Shown here in pieces: positions 27,593-39,354 of a stretch of DNA of 64,000 nt. This stretch comes from Diprion similis. Taxonomy: Eukaryota > Arthropoda > Insecta > Hymenoptera > Diprionidae. Location of the stretch: positions 12,931,425-12,995,424 of the forward strand of contig NC_060108.1 of NCBI RefSeq assembly GCF_021155765.1, read 5' to 3'. Under the pieces are notes generated by a model. The model saw nothing but the letters and a program-made list of their open reading frames with translations. It was not told the DNA's origin and searched no databases. A program made the translations under genes and the position numbers. Position 1 is the stretch's first letter. Each line of letters opens with the position of its first letter.

Positions 27593-30500
27593 TCATTTCG
27601 TACGTACCCGCGTCGTGTACGAATTGTCAATCAGGTTGTGGTTTATGCTCACTTCGAACAGCCCATTCCCTGGTTCCGTACTAACTTTGAGCTGATACAA
27701 CTCTGTGGTTATTTTCGTCTTGGCACTAAAATCTCCAAGAAAACCATCCAGATCACCAGCTTTTTCGAATTTCAGTAACCCTGTAATTGGGGGGTAAAAA
27801 CAAAAGCACGCGTAAATTAGAAATCAGAAATGTAAATTATAATACTCATGCTGTTAACTTTACACTATCGGCACCTTTCGTTGGAATCAGTTTCGCCGCC
27901 CACAGAATTTTACTTAGTTTCAAAATTTCGCAGGTATTTCGATAAGGCGACAGATAATCATTCAGGAACTTAACGAAGTATTTTGCAGCTTCAACTACGG
28001 TCACATTATTTTTGTCAACTTCTTCCCACCCCAGACAAGCACACCAGTGAGGCTCTATGAAGGCATCTGCACAAGTCCTTTCCAGTGGAATCTAAACAGC
28101 CAGCAAAGTTTCGAAATGATGTGAAGTAAGAATATTGTACAGGGTGAACTTTCTTCTCTAGCAAGCATGATTAGTTTTAGTAATATCTGTCGGACGAAAA
28201 TCTCTCACAAGCTCTAGCAATTTTTCGGTCCAAATACCTTGTTGAACAAGCTTATTGCTCGTTGAGTGCGATCTCCTTCTTTCGGGGTTTCAAATTTCAA
28301 TATACTCTCCAACGTTTTGTGGATGTCGAACGGTGTCGTTAAATCTTGGGTATTATAGACAAAATTAGCATATGCATGTGGATATGCCTGCTTAAACCAA
28401 CTTGGAAATGTGAATGAAAAAAATGGCAACCTCTCCTCCTGTTTACCTTGAAGAGTGTTGCGAATCTCGGCAAATCTGTAACGTTCACGTCGTCAAAAAC
28501 GTAACACACAATCAGTGAAGTTATTTAAACGCCACGATATTGTTTTGACCAAATTTTCTAGAACTATGTTCACATTTTATACTTGGTACTAATCGAATTT
28601 TCCAAAGCGTCGAGTGAACGAAAAATGAGCTTATAAAATCATCTTTTGGCAATCGTGCACAGAGAAATACACGCCAGTAAATAAGTATGAAAATATTGTT
28701 CACCTATGCCCGTGATCGCTCATGATAATTAGAACCGTGTTATTCAGATGACCAGAGTCGTTCAGTGATTTTATCCACTTGTACACGTCATCATCAGCAG
28801 CTCCAATATCATTGTAGGAATCGTGAGAAAGTTCACCGTGAAAACCGAAAACGAATTTCGGTTGATTTGGATAAGTATCAAAGACGTCTTTAATGTGATT
28901 CATCATCAACTGTAAGTAAGAAAAAACTGGTGTTACTTGTTCATAACATGTCAGATGAAGATCGAATTTGCGTTTATTATTACCGAATGACGGGGCAGCC
29001 CGCCCATGCAAAACTTCTTCTGATATTTAAAGTGGGGACTAGCGTTGAGGTAATATGTCCTCATGTAGTGGTCAGTCGGTTGGTCTTTGAAACCCTTGAG
29101 GCGGTACGTGAATGTTCCAATATCAGGAACGTCCTCGAAGAACCCGGTCATGTATCCGCTCTTTTTATACTCGTTCCAAACGAACGGATAAACGTTGACG
29201 TAGTTCGCTTTGGCACCCATGCGCTTCCTCGTTTCCGGTAATTCCGGTTCTATCTTCCCCGTCAGAATTGGTATCAAAGCTTGCGGCGTTCCATCGCCCA
29301 CGATGTTGTAACCTTCGAGAACCAACGCGTTCAAATTTTGCTTCAGGTATCTGTAAGACTTTGGCAGCTTCCTTATGAACGTGTTTCGCGACAGCGAGTC
29401 GAACCCGAACATCAGAACGTTCAACTTCAGACCATCGTTCGGCACTTTGGCCCAATCCCATTTCGTTTTTGCCAACGGATCGCTTTGCACGCCTGCCAAA
29501 ACGCTGTGCCATCTGCATAACATTGTGGGAAAGATTTTTTACGAGAAATCAGAGTTATTATTATAAATATACTGAATACGAAAGTTTGCGGGAAAAGGGT
29601 CGTTCTCAAGAGATCATTTGAACTGTTATACTGTTATTATACTAACTGTTTTCCAGTTTCAGATTGACAGTCGACTTCGGCGTAATCACTGTCTTTCAAA
29701 GTGTAGGAAACTTGCGATTCGACGGAGTTGGTCAATTTATTCGTGTAGTCGTCAACGCGGATGATTTCTGCGAATGAAAATTACAACTGGTTGATGGATG
29801 AGGGTTAATCGTTGATTCGATTGCGTAGATACAGGGTATCGAAATAGCTCTAATGACCTACCCTTGAAAGCACAAGTTATGGGGCCAAATCGCTTCGTGG
29901 CTTTCTCTGTAACGACCAGGGTCGAACGATTTACTATAACCCAGTCCTCTGGAGTGCATTCTAGGGGAGGAACATCTTTTATGAATTTCATTATTTCTGG
30001 ATTCAATAGCTCCAAGTCAGGGTGCCTGCACGCCGCAACCCCATCACTGCGCAATAACCATCTATTTTCAAAACCAATGGGAAGTTAGAAGATCGAGGAT
30101 AATTTGTGTAAAAGTAATTAAGTCATCGAACATGTCAGTAATAATTTTTCACGTAGAGATCGGCAAAAAGCTGCATATCGTTTTCGAGATAAATATAAAT
30201 AAAGATATTCGGATCAATTTTTTTACAGAGATGTCAAGAGAATCAGACCCCAAAAATAAGCCCCATGCATGCGGAAAGTTAAACTACAAACAGTCAGTGA
30301 TCAGGAAGATTGAAGCCCATCTGTATATACATAATCGTACATTGAATATTAAACCCAGGCAAGCATCCCTGATATTGTGAAGAGATTATTCTACAAATTT
30401 CTTCCTTGAGTGGTATATCCAAAATGAAATCAGACTTGGAGAGTACATTAACTAACTTTCGAGTGCGAAATGAGTAAATTATCGACCATCCAAACTGATC

Positions 30501-31662
30501 AGAGATAAGTATTAATTGATAATATTAGGTACTGTACACATCATGCAATCAAACAGCAGTAGTTGTTTTGTTAGGTATGTCGTGACTTATAAATAAAATC
30601 TTGTTCGTTTTCATGCGAGGATTTCAGTGCTCACTACAAAGATACAGAGACAATATGGTTCACCATTTTTAATATTAGCTTACCCGATATACGGCGAATT
30701 TTCCGCTGAAGATTTGATCATTTGTGATATGTAAGCGCTGTCATGAAACACACATTAAATACTGAATAATAAATGTTTTTTAAATTTCTATTTAATATAT
30801 AGTCAAAATAGTACTGAATCACCGTCATATAGGTCTTGACATGAGACGGCAAATTGACACGTTGGCAGGCTTGCAAAGATCAAAGAATTTCGGCTAACTT
30901 AGAAAGGATCTTCTGGAATCTGAATCGCATCTATGGGGATTGAAATTATGGTAAGGCAAAGCGCAATTTCAAGGGATTTTGCCTGACTAGGGCAACTTGT
31001 CAGTAAGGTAGAGCAATTGAATAAACGAATAATTTACAAAGTCAGTCAGAGTGAGGAAATCCTCCATCCTTGAACATTGTAGAAAAAAGTTTGTATCTTC
31101 GCAAAGTGTCGGTAAAATTTTAGTCTAGGAATCTGTGTTTAGAATCGGCATTGCTAATCTACTGACACCCAGAAAACAGTAACTAGCTAAATTAGATTAT
31201 ACCTATAATTCCATGGGCAATTCTGAAAATTTTTAATCGTGAGACGATACATGTCAATTCTCCATTTGAATTTGAGTAAAATTTTCGAGTGGCTTATATG
31301 ATTGCGATTCAGTTTATTTGTTAAACGGTAATTTTCTGAAAATCCCCGCAGTTTTTTTACGCTTGAATGCAGTATCTGACATGCATTTTATTAAAGCTCA
31401 GCCCTCAACGCGTAACGATTAATATTGGTATAATAACAATAATTTGAATAAAAAACTGAGAAGCAAATCATATTTACAATTACTGTGAGCTATTTGTATT
31501 TAAAAAAAAAGAAACAGCTGTAACTCACAGTCTGTCTATATTTGAAGTATCTACGTCGTTGAATCCTAGTTCCGATCTCAAGGCCTGGATTACGCAATAG
31601 ACGAGTGCTACCAGGAAGAGGGCGAAAGCGAAGCGCCGAGGGTAGAACAAAGCAACTCTCAT
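27593..31662 (-). CDS. DUF229 protein, alkaline phosphatase/sulfatase-like, membrane-anchored
   Basis: Nine coding exons on the minus strand: 31529-31662, 30684-30737, 29862-30061, 29647-29767, 28984-29512, 28704-28909, 28238-28475, 27875-28091, 27593-27780. All phases agree, giving 628 residues. Residues 9-27 form a hydrophobic signal anchor after a basic start, so a type II or secreted topology is likely. The DUF229 layout is visible: CRHPDLELLNPEIMKFIK and DWVIVN early; LMFGFDSLSR near 203-212, the metal/nucleophile region of the alkaline phosphatase superfamily; IIMSDHGHR at 407-415; then LTTPFDIHKTL and a Cys-rich RTCADAF...WCACLGW stretch. The intron at 28910-28983 is only 74 bp. An AG acceptor at 31694-31695 suggests an upstream non-coding exon. 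The family is found widely in insects and nematodes; its substrate is not known to me. Confidence 0.9.
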
Positions 31663-32559
31663 TTTGCAGTTATCTAACTACACGCATTGAATCTGTAAGT
31701 ATGAGAAAAATTTATTATATATTACACGTTTGTGTGAGTAATTAAAATAGATAATACGTATGCATGAATGTATTTCCATAATTATTACACATGATAATTA
31801 AAATGGATCGATCAATTTGGGTGAATAGTCTTACACCATGCGTAAAGGCGATATCTATATCCAGCTCAAAGCTTTGGTAACCGAATTGCTACTGTTTGGC
31901 AGTTTTGAGGATTGCAGGCAATATTCAAGCTTATACTGAGTTTCGTGTTCACGTAATATAAATTATCAAATTAACACGAATTGTGCAGTATACACTATAC
32001 ACCATGTAGCACCGTGCAAAAGTTCCGGATCACCTTTCGAATTTTATATCGTGAGTAAAAATCAGATATCTTGCTCAAGCAAAAACGTGACTGAATGATC
32101 CAGATAACATTTAAAGAAGAAGTCGGAGAGATTTTTCAAGTTAAGAATCAAAGTTCTTCAATCTGGTATCTCGATCCATTTCTCCGTAATATGTAATTTA
32201 TTAAACGTCTAATTATAGGATTCAATTAATTTCATTGGTGAACATCGCGATGAATGTGTCTTATTTATTTTATTGACACAGTTATTGGAAAGTTCTTCAA
32301 ATTTTTAACTCTTAAGATAGGGATACCCTCTTAAACCCTCAAATGCACTGCAAATGTTTACAATGACGTCATATTCACATTTACACTTTAAGAGTACTTT
32401 CATGGGTTGTTAGAAAGGTGAAATTTATTTGCTGAGGTATTTTAAGTAAAGTGATAACCATTCTTTAGTACAAACATATATTTTTTTTTTTTATAACGTT
32501 TCAAACGATCGGTGCCAGCTATAATCAGACGTGTTAAACGTTTACATTTATTAAAGGAG

Positions 32560-33600
32560 AAGGCCACTGTGACTGCAGAAAAAATAACTAACTTAAGTGT
32601 TAATTTTTTTTTACCTTACAATGGAAAGTTTGATACCAGCGTCGCTTGTAAAGCTAAGGAAATGTTCATTCGTTATCGCGGTGAAGATTTACACACCTTA
32701 TTTTCCTGCATTATTTTCTTTCTTTCTTCATTCTGTTACATTATTCATATCTACATCATATATAATAAATGTATAATTGTAATGAATAATTATATTATTC
32801 AACAATTATACATTATATATAGTATATATTGCTTTGGCCATAACGTTAAGCCTAGTCAAACATTCCCGGGTATTTTAGTCATTCATTCTTTGTAACGTTG
32901 AGTTCAAGTATATTAAAGAAGAAGGCCAATGTGACCGCCGAAAAACTGACCGATTTTTAAGATTTTTTTTTACAGGGATGACTAATTAATAAAGGTATAG
33001 GATTGTTTGTATTTTATTAAATGCACATTAAACTTGTTTTATATACATTTTCACTAAAAAATATTCAAAATTAACAAAGGTAGCCCCGTACAACGATAGC
33101 TACATATATGTATAGACATTGATAAATTTTTGTTTTTTATGCTCAGATAACCCTTTACCGATATATCAATGCCAGGATGGAGAGGAAGTTTTTTATTAGT
33201 CGTTAAGTTAAAGCCCACATCTTTGTTAATTTTAAATATTTTTCAGTGAAAATGTATATAAAACAAGTTTAACATGCACTTAATAAATTACCAATAATTC
33301 CGGCCCTTCATTAATTAGTTATCCGTGTGAAAAGGAATCTTAAAAATCAGCTAGTTTTTCGGTGGCTTTCCTCCTTAATAAATTTGGACCCGATGTCACA
33401 AAAAATAAATGACCAAAGATCCGGGAATTTTTTACTCAGCTTATCGTAATGGTCAAAACGTTGAAAAATAAAGAAAGAAAGAAGGAGAAAAAAAATAATG
33501 AAGGAAGATAAGTTTTGCTAATCTTTACAGTGATAACAAATTACCATTTCCTCAGTTTAAAAGCGACGCTAGTATCAACCTTTACGCCGCAAGATGCAAA
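32560..33600. mobile_element. Long imperfect foldback element
   Basis: Two arms read as reverse complements. The clearest section pairs about 33011-33090 with about 33205-33292 (shared words aaacttgttttatataca and attttcact). Pairing continues outwards: 32920-33000 with 33300-33375 (gatttttaagatt, actaattaat, cgaaaaact) and 32600-32760 with 33450-33580 (agcgtcgctt, gaaatg, ttcattatttt). The spacer of about 110 bp has no coding sequence. Arms are diverged, with indels, so the element is old. Outer limits are approximate. Confidence 0.55.
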
Positions 33601-35918
33601 AAATTAACAGTCAAGCGTGGCTCAATGGTGCAATGCGTGAAAGCTGTTAACATCGAGAAAGCTAACTTCTTCAAAGATCATTATCAACGGTGCTAATATA
33701 GATGTTAAATTAGCTTAAATCAAAACTGGAATGTTTGTTTGTGTTGTTAATACTGCAAGAATTATAATTACAGTGAAACACGATTATCAAGGTTTAAAAA
33801 TAATTTATACACAGCATATACACAGCAACCGTTCATTGCGATTACAAGTATCGTCGCCGATGTTGTTTCCATTCAAATTATGCCAGTATTATCACGATAT
33901 TAATAATTCCGATGTAAACGAAGTAAAACTGTAAGCGAAAACAGATCAAATTCACCCACATCAATAAACATAAGCAATATACGTATTATAACAAAGTTTT
34001 TAATCATTATAACAAAGTTATAATGTTAGTCACCATTAATTATCACGAACATTCGACCACTAATTACAGTGCGAAAAATTGATGTACTTACATATCGTTT
34101 CTTCGATGCAGAAACGGGGGTAATAATCGAGTATACACAACGTTTGTTCGAAGGAAAGCCGAATTGAATAAATAATTCGAACATTGGCTAATGCTGTCGA
34201 GGTTTGGTTATGGTTTGAAGTTACTGCTGCGTATCAAGAGACCACGAGCGAAAAGCGATAGGAACACCGGATGCCTAACCCACGCCGCCCACGACCAGTG
34301 ACCAGTAACACGATTACACATCAATTTCTGGATTACTCTGTAACAGCAGACAGCATACATACACTGGATTATAAAGTGCATGAACTAGCTAGCTACACAG
34401 ATTATGAACAATGAACATGTCTACGTTTTCCTCGTTGCAGATGGGGTGAAAACCAGGAGAAACTTAGCGCCGATGATTGGACTGCTCGGAAACGTTCAGT
34501 GCGCCGTCGTCGTGATGGTTTGACGATGTGAGTTCAGGCAAAGAGGTGAGAATTACGAAGAATGGGGTGGAACAGGCTGAGAAACCTGAAAGTTGGCGAA
34601 ATGGCACTGGGTTGAACATTATCGCACATTTCCAAGATCTGGACGTTTTCTTAATACAGATGTCTTTCAGACTCCAGAAGTCTTCGCCAATCGCCAGTGC
34701 CTCACCAAACGTTCTAAAGAGACAGGGTGGAGTATCAACCCTTCGAAGAGCCGAGGACCGATCGATAAAACTCCGAATGCTGTTTATGAGGTTGGTAGAC
34801 ATGACTTAGATTCGATGCCTGGTTGTTTTCCCGCCGTCGCAAGTAGCGAATTGAAAAAGCGGGTAGTTTTTGATTGAGAATTACACTTTTTTAAACCATT
34901 CGTCGCGTTCTCATTATTAATACTTATTTTTCTAAGAGCCACTACACTAGCCTCGGGGTAGATTTTTGGACGCCAAATCCAATTCTGCAGGTCGTCTAAA
35001 AACTGTATGCAAGTTTCTTTGTAAGTTAAATTGATTGTTAGGAAAAACACAGTTAGAGCCAGTTTTGTATTGACTGCAGGTATAATTATCTTTCGACAAA
35101 AACGTACTGCGACGAATTGAAACAAGCCGTACTGTAAGAAACTTATATAATGAGGTGCTCTGATACAGGATCAATACTCAATAGAATATTCGCCGGTAAA
35201 TAACCATGTGAAACTTCGTCGAACGTCTGCTGCACGAAGGCTATTATTACGTGACCTAGAGACGAATTATATTCACAGGTATTCAAAGTAAATATCATTC
35301 TGGTTCCTTTCTCATTCGGATATACCGATCGATATTCGTCATACAGGCATAGGTATAATCATTTCGGGTGACCATTAGATTCAAATGGCGGTGTTTAGGA
35401 CACCGACTAGTAAATCTTCGACAGTACGAATAAGTTCATCAGTGGAATAGAAGTCCTTACAAGGCTCATTATCAATGAAAATTATTCTAGAAATGTGGAC
35501 TTAATTGTTATTATTGGCGCTAAATTCTCGTCAATAGAATGGCTAGGGTATAAGTGGCTGCACGTGTGTAGTGATTCGAGAAAATAAAAGAATCGGTTCT
35601 GAAAATTGAAAAAATTACATTCGTTCCTCCGATTCTGAGAATAGATATATCGGATGAAAATATCACAGATTCTGAATAATCGGCATAATATTTTTAAAAC
35701 AAATGAGCTAATTGAAAATAATGAAGATTACGTATTATAACAAGAATTTATCTTGGCCACGGTTTAGGAATAGTGTACTTATTATTGACAGCATTAGTAC
35801 TATTATTCGGTGTATTATTGTTGGCAGCAAATAAGCACTATTTCCAAGTTTTCTATCACATTTTTCACGTAATCAGATAACAGGAACAGTAAATGACTTT
35901 GTTTGATGAATTATGAGA

Positions 35919-35944
35919 GACGGTCGTTATTTAATACGACCGTC
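35919..35944. repeat. Perfect 9-bp inverted repeat
   Basis: gacggtcgt and acgaccgtc are exact reverse complements separated by an 8-nt AT loop. No gene is adjacent, and the role is unknown. Confidence 0.6.
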
Positions 35945-38669
35945 TTAATACGAACGATTTTCGGGATATGAGTAACACTTCTCGATTGCGCTACGAAAGA
36001 TCTATGCGCCGTTCAAATTTCGTGAGCTTGCTCAGTCGGTAAAGGTAGGACTGCTACATGCCGTTGATGGGGACAAGTTCGTGGGGACAAAGAATCGATT
36101 CGGTGATAACCGAAACTTTGAAAGATCGAATAATATCGATTAATCCAAGTTCACAAAGATCGATTCTTCAATAATCGTAGAAGAATTACGAATCACTAAC
36201 GTGTTGATCTTACCGACTCGAAGCCACCGGTGACTGTTATGCTTTGTAGTATTAATAGGTGCTAGCGGACGACACGAGTGACCATGAATCGGTCGGAATC
36301 TATCTTCCTTGCACCCGTTACAAGCACTGAACTCGAGTATATTAGGTGTCGGCAAGCACGGCACGCAGCAAACGGCATTTGACTCGGTAACCGACGATTA
36401 GCCGCTTATAAAGGCCAGAACTCGGTATAATTACAATATTACCTCACTCCAGCAAAGAGAGCCGCATGTTTTTAGGAATTTGTCGCACTGTCGATGAGTA
36501 GCAGGATTCACTGTTGTCTCGTGTTAATGTCAAAACTTGCAAACCATTGTACAACATTATTGAAACGTTTTTGTACACGTTAGGATCGAGTTGGGACTGG
36601 TAAATACGCCTCCATTCACGGACATGAGGAGCAACGCATGGCGTAATGCTTAGCCGGCAAAAGGACTCACAGGCAACAGGACAGACAACTTATGGTGAAG
36701 ACTGACGATGAGAAGAACTGAAACTAAAGTTACTGCGCGATGCGTAGTTCCGAGCTCTTCCCTCTCCACCCGATTTCCAGTTGCGCAGGCAGCATCTGTA
36801 TGCTATATTCGGACGGAGCGTACAGGAGTTACGAGGCTCTATTGGCTTCTATACCGGCAGTCTGGTGCATAGACATACCAAAACTATGGAATTTACTAAT
36901 TCCTCGCTTAACTAATATATTTTTTTCATGAAATGTCTGTGTTTCTTGATCAATGTTTTTATTAGTTATTTTATCAGTCGACAATATTCTACTGCATTTT
37001 GGGACTTAATTTTGTTCAATGTTGATTTTTGTTTTTTAAAGTATGTGTTTTCAAGGAGAAAGGAATCATGAAATATCTCTACTTAAATATCATAACACGA
37101 TTGCGAGTGTTATGACGTTAAATTTTTAAAAACAAACCGCGGAGCGTGTTGGTATGCACGAATGAGCTCTGACAATGAGCTACTATCTTTAACTTGATTG
37201 ATCTTGTTTGAAACTTATAAATTCTGCGGATCGAAACTTACTCTTGGTTCTCGTCAGTTTAGGGTTCGAAATATATTTCCCTTGTAGTTATTATCCAAAA
37301 GAAATCGACCCATTCGAGAAAATTGATCGATGATTAATATGAGAATACTACTAGACTCACATTATAATTCAAGGGAGTTCGATGTATATTATAGTGTATA
37401 GATATTACACATGGAGTAAATGAGACGGCCTGTTATTAAAATGTATTAGTATTGCAAAGAAAAATTGAATAAAGAACTGAGTAAAATTTCAGTTGAGGAA
37501 TCGTGGAAACAATTATTTGTAAAACTTATATATGCGTATCAACGAAACACGGATATCATCATTATTGTTATTGCTATACATTATTCTTACTTAAGATATT
37601 AATAGTCTATTACGTATAAGCGAAAAACATAGGTCGGAATGCAGTAGTAATTATAAGAGAGGATGAAAAAGAAACGCAAATAAGAAGAAATGCAGAGAAC
37701 GATATCTTTTACAACCATGTAATGCGTATTTCCTTCCAAGTAATTTATGTGTCAGCTGAGTATTTTACTGTTTCGTAGTTTTTAATTGACAGTCTTTTCA
37801 CTTATAGAGTGTTATGGAGGATGTAGATAAAATAAACCCATGAGACAGTGGAAAAAACCGTCAACCGGATAATGCATTTCAATTATTGAATTGTGATCGT
37901 AACATAATCTAACGTACCATGGAATAAAATCTCCTATCTCACTTGTTCATTGTGACACTTGAATTCTCATTGAAGAGATTACAATCTGTCGTCGATTAGA
38001 TAAAAAGCGGTCTTCTGTCGGTTTTCTGTTTCTTGACCGTTTCACCCCAGAAGCATAAAAGAGATGGGTCTTTCGTTATTAGGCTCATTAGAGGAATTTC
38101 TGGATGGAGGCATCGATGCTAAGGGGAACTGGTGCAATAGCAGACGCAAAACAATTGCTAATTCATTTATAGAAATAATCTGAGGTGCACCAAAGAAAGT
38201 AAAATGAGCGCCTAGACACTATCTCCTGCAGTACCGGTATGTTGTTACGTATAATAAGTTGTCTTTTCGGGGCTCGTTAGGCGCATCGCTAGATGTATGC
38301 CTGGTTGAAGCAGTTTGACGGAAACGAGCAACGAATACTTACAACTAGAAGAACCAATCGTGAGAGATTCAAAATGTGTCATAATCAGTAGCGATTCGTT
38401 GATGTCATTTGATAAAAGGGTCTTGTAACGGAATTGTGAATCTCCTCTACGTTTTGCAGGAATTTCGACTGATTTTAGAACAGGCTGAAATAAGACTGGA
38501 CACGGAATGTATCAGCGTAAATTTGCGAGAGCAAAGGATATAATTATAACTATAAAAATCAAAGTCTAAAATCATTATTTTCCAGTTTACAAGCATAGCG
38601 ATTATAGGTGGGAACGCTGGTACTTCTACTTCGGAATTGATATTTTAAAGTGAAGAGGAAATCGATCGA

Positions 38670-38830
38670 TCGGAGCAGAAAAAACACGAAAGAAACATTT
38701 CGTTTTTCGGCTGTAACTTGTGATTCAATACAACCGGCGCATTAGGACTGCGCCCAATCGATTTCTCTCGCAAAATTACGTCGAAATACTGTATGTAAAA
38801 ATAGTTGCAGATATAGTTGCAGGTATTTTA
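38670..38830 (+). repeat. Diverged single copy of the 304-bp repeat family
   Basis: The stretch around tttcggctgtaact, aggactgcgcccaatcgat, and tctctcgcaaaattacgtcg matches the core of the 304-bp array that lies on the far side of the satellite (53.5-55.1 kb), in the same orientation, with scattered mismatches. It is one incomplete copy. Confidence 0.7.
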
Positions 38831-39087
38831 TTTTTTGGTTTCTGTAATGAATCTTCTTGTTTATTATTTTTATGTGAATTTGAATGGAAAATAAGGATCC
38901 TACGTCCATAGAACTAATCGTTGATAACATGTCTGTAAAGCCTGAATAAAAATATGGATAAAGAATTTATGACTTATGACTTACCTGCCCCCACTGCATG
39001 TCATCAGAAATTTCCACAAAATTTTGTCTAAGTAACAGGGTGATGATAGCGTAATCGACGAGGGCCGTTTCGGTTCATTTACAAGCC

Positions 39088-39345
39088 GCCTAATTAGAGG
39101 CAACCAATCTTACGTGACGTAAAAGTGCCTAATTGTAGGCAACCAATCTTACGTAATGAATAAGTGCCTAATTATGGGCAACCAATCTTCAGTAGCGTAA
39201 AAGTGCCTAATTATAGGCAACCCATCTTACGTACCGGCGGAGTGCCTAATTATAGGCAACCAACCTTACGTAACATTGGAGTGCCTTATTGTAGGCAACC
39301 AATCTTACGGCACGTAAGAGCGCCTTATTAGAAGCAACCAATCTC
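39088..39345. repeat. 39-bp minisatellite, seven copies
   Basis: The word gcct(a/t)att recurs at 39088, 39127, 39166, 39205, 39244, 39283 and 39322, an exact 39-bp period. Most units contain the small dyad gcctaattataggc, followed by caaccaatcttacgta. The array ends where the 191-bp satellite begins. Confidence 0.9.
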
Positions 39346-39354
39346 GTTAAGTGA

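Larger units (their letters stand above)
31696..38669. other. Intergenic region without a recognised gene
   Basis: Seven kilobases of mostly AT-rich DNA. It contains the foldback at about 32560-33600 and a perfect short hairpin at 35919-35944. A patch of more balanced composition at about 34430-34880 has overlapping frames of 93-113 residues on both strands, but none shows a domain and no coherent splice chain was found; it could be a non-coding transcript or a decayed element. Confidence 0.45.

Noticed and set aside
28910..29011. Open frame continuing through 28910-28983 in the DUF229 gene
   Set aside because: The stretch has a canonical gtaata donor and a cttacag acceptor; removing it restores the DUF229 order in one frame, while reading through shifts away from it.
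32512..32895. 127-codon plus-strand ORF
   Set aside because: It lies in an arm of the foldback element, is low-complexity and resembles no protein.
34464..35125. Overlapping ORFs of 93-113 residues on both strands
   Set aside because: No motif, membrane segment or transposon domain is visible, and no splice chain joins them to other exons.
36010..36085. tRNA-like A-box words (gagcttgctcagtcggtaaag) followed by gttcg
   Set aside because: No acceptor or anticodon stem can be formed around them, and the B box is incomplete.
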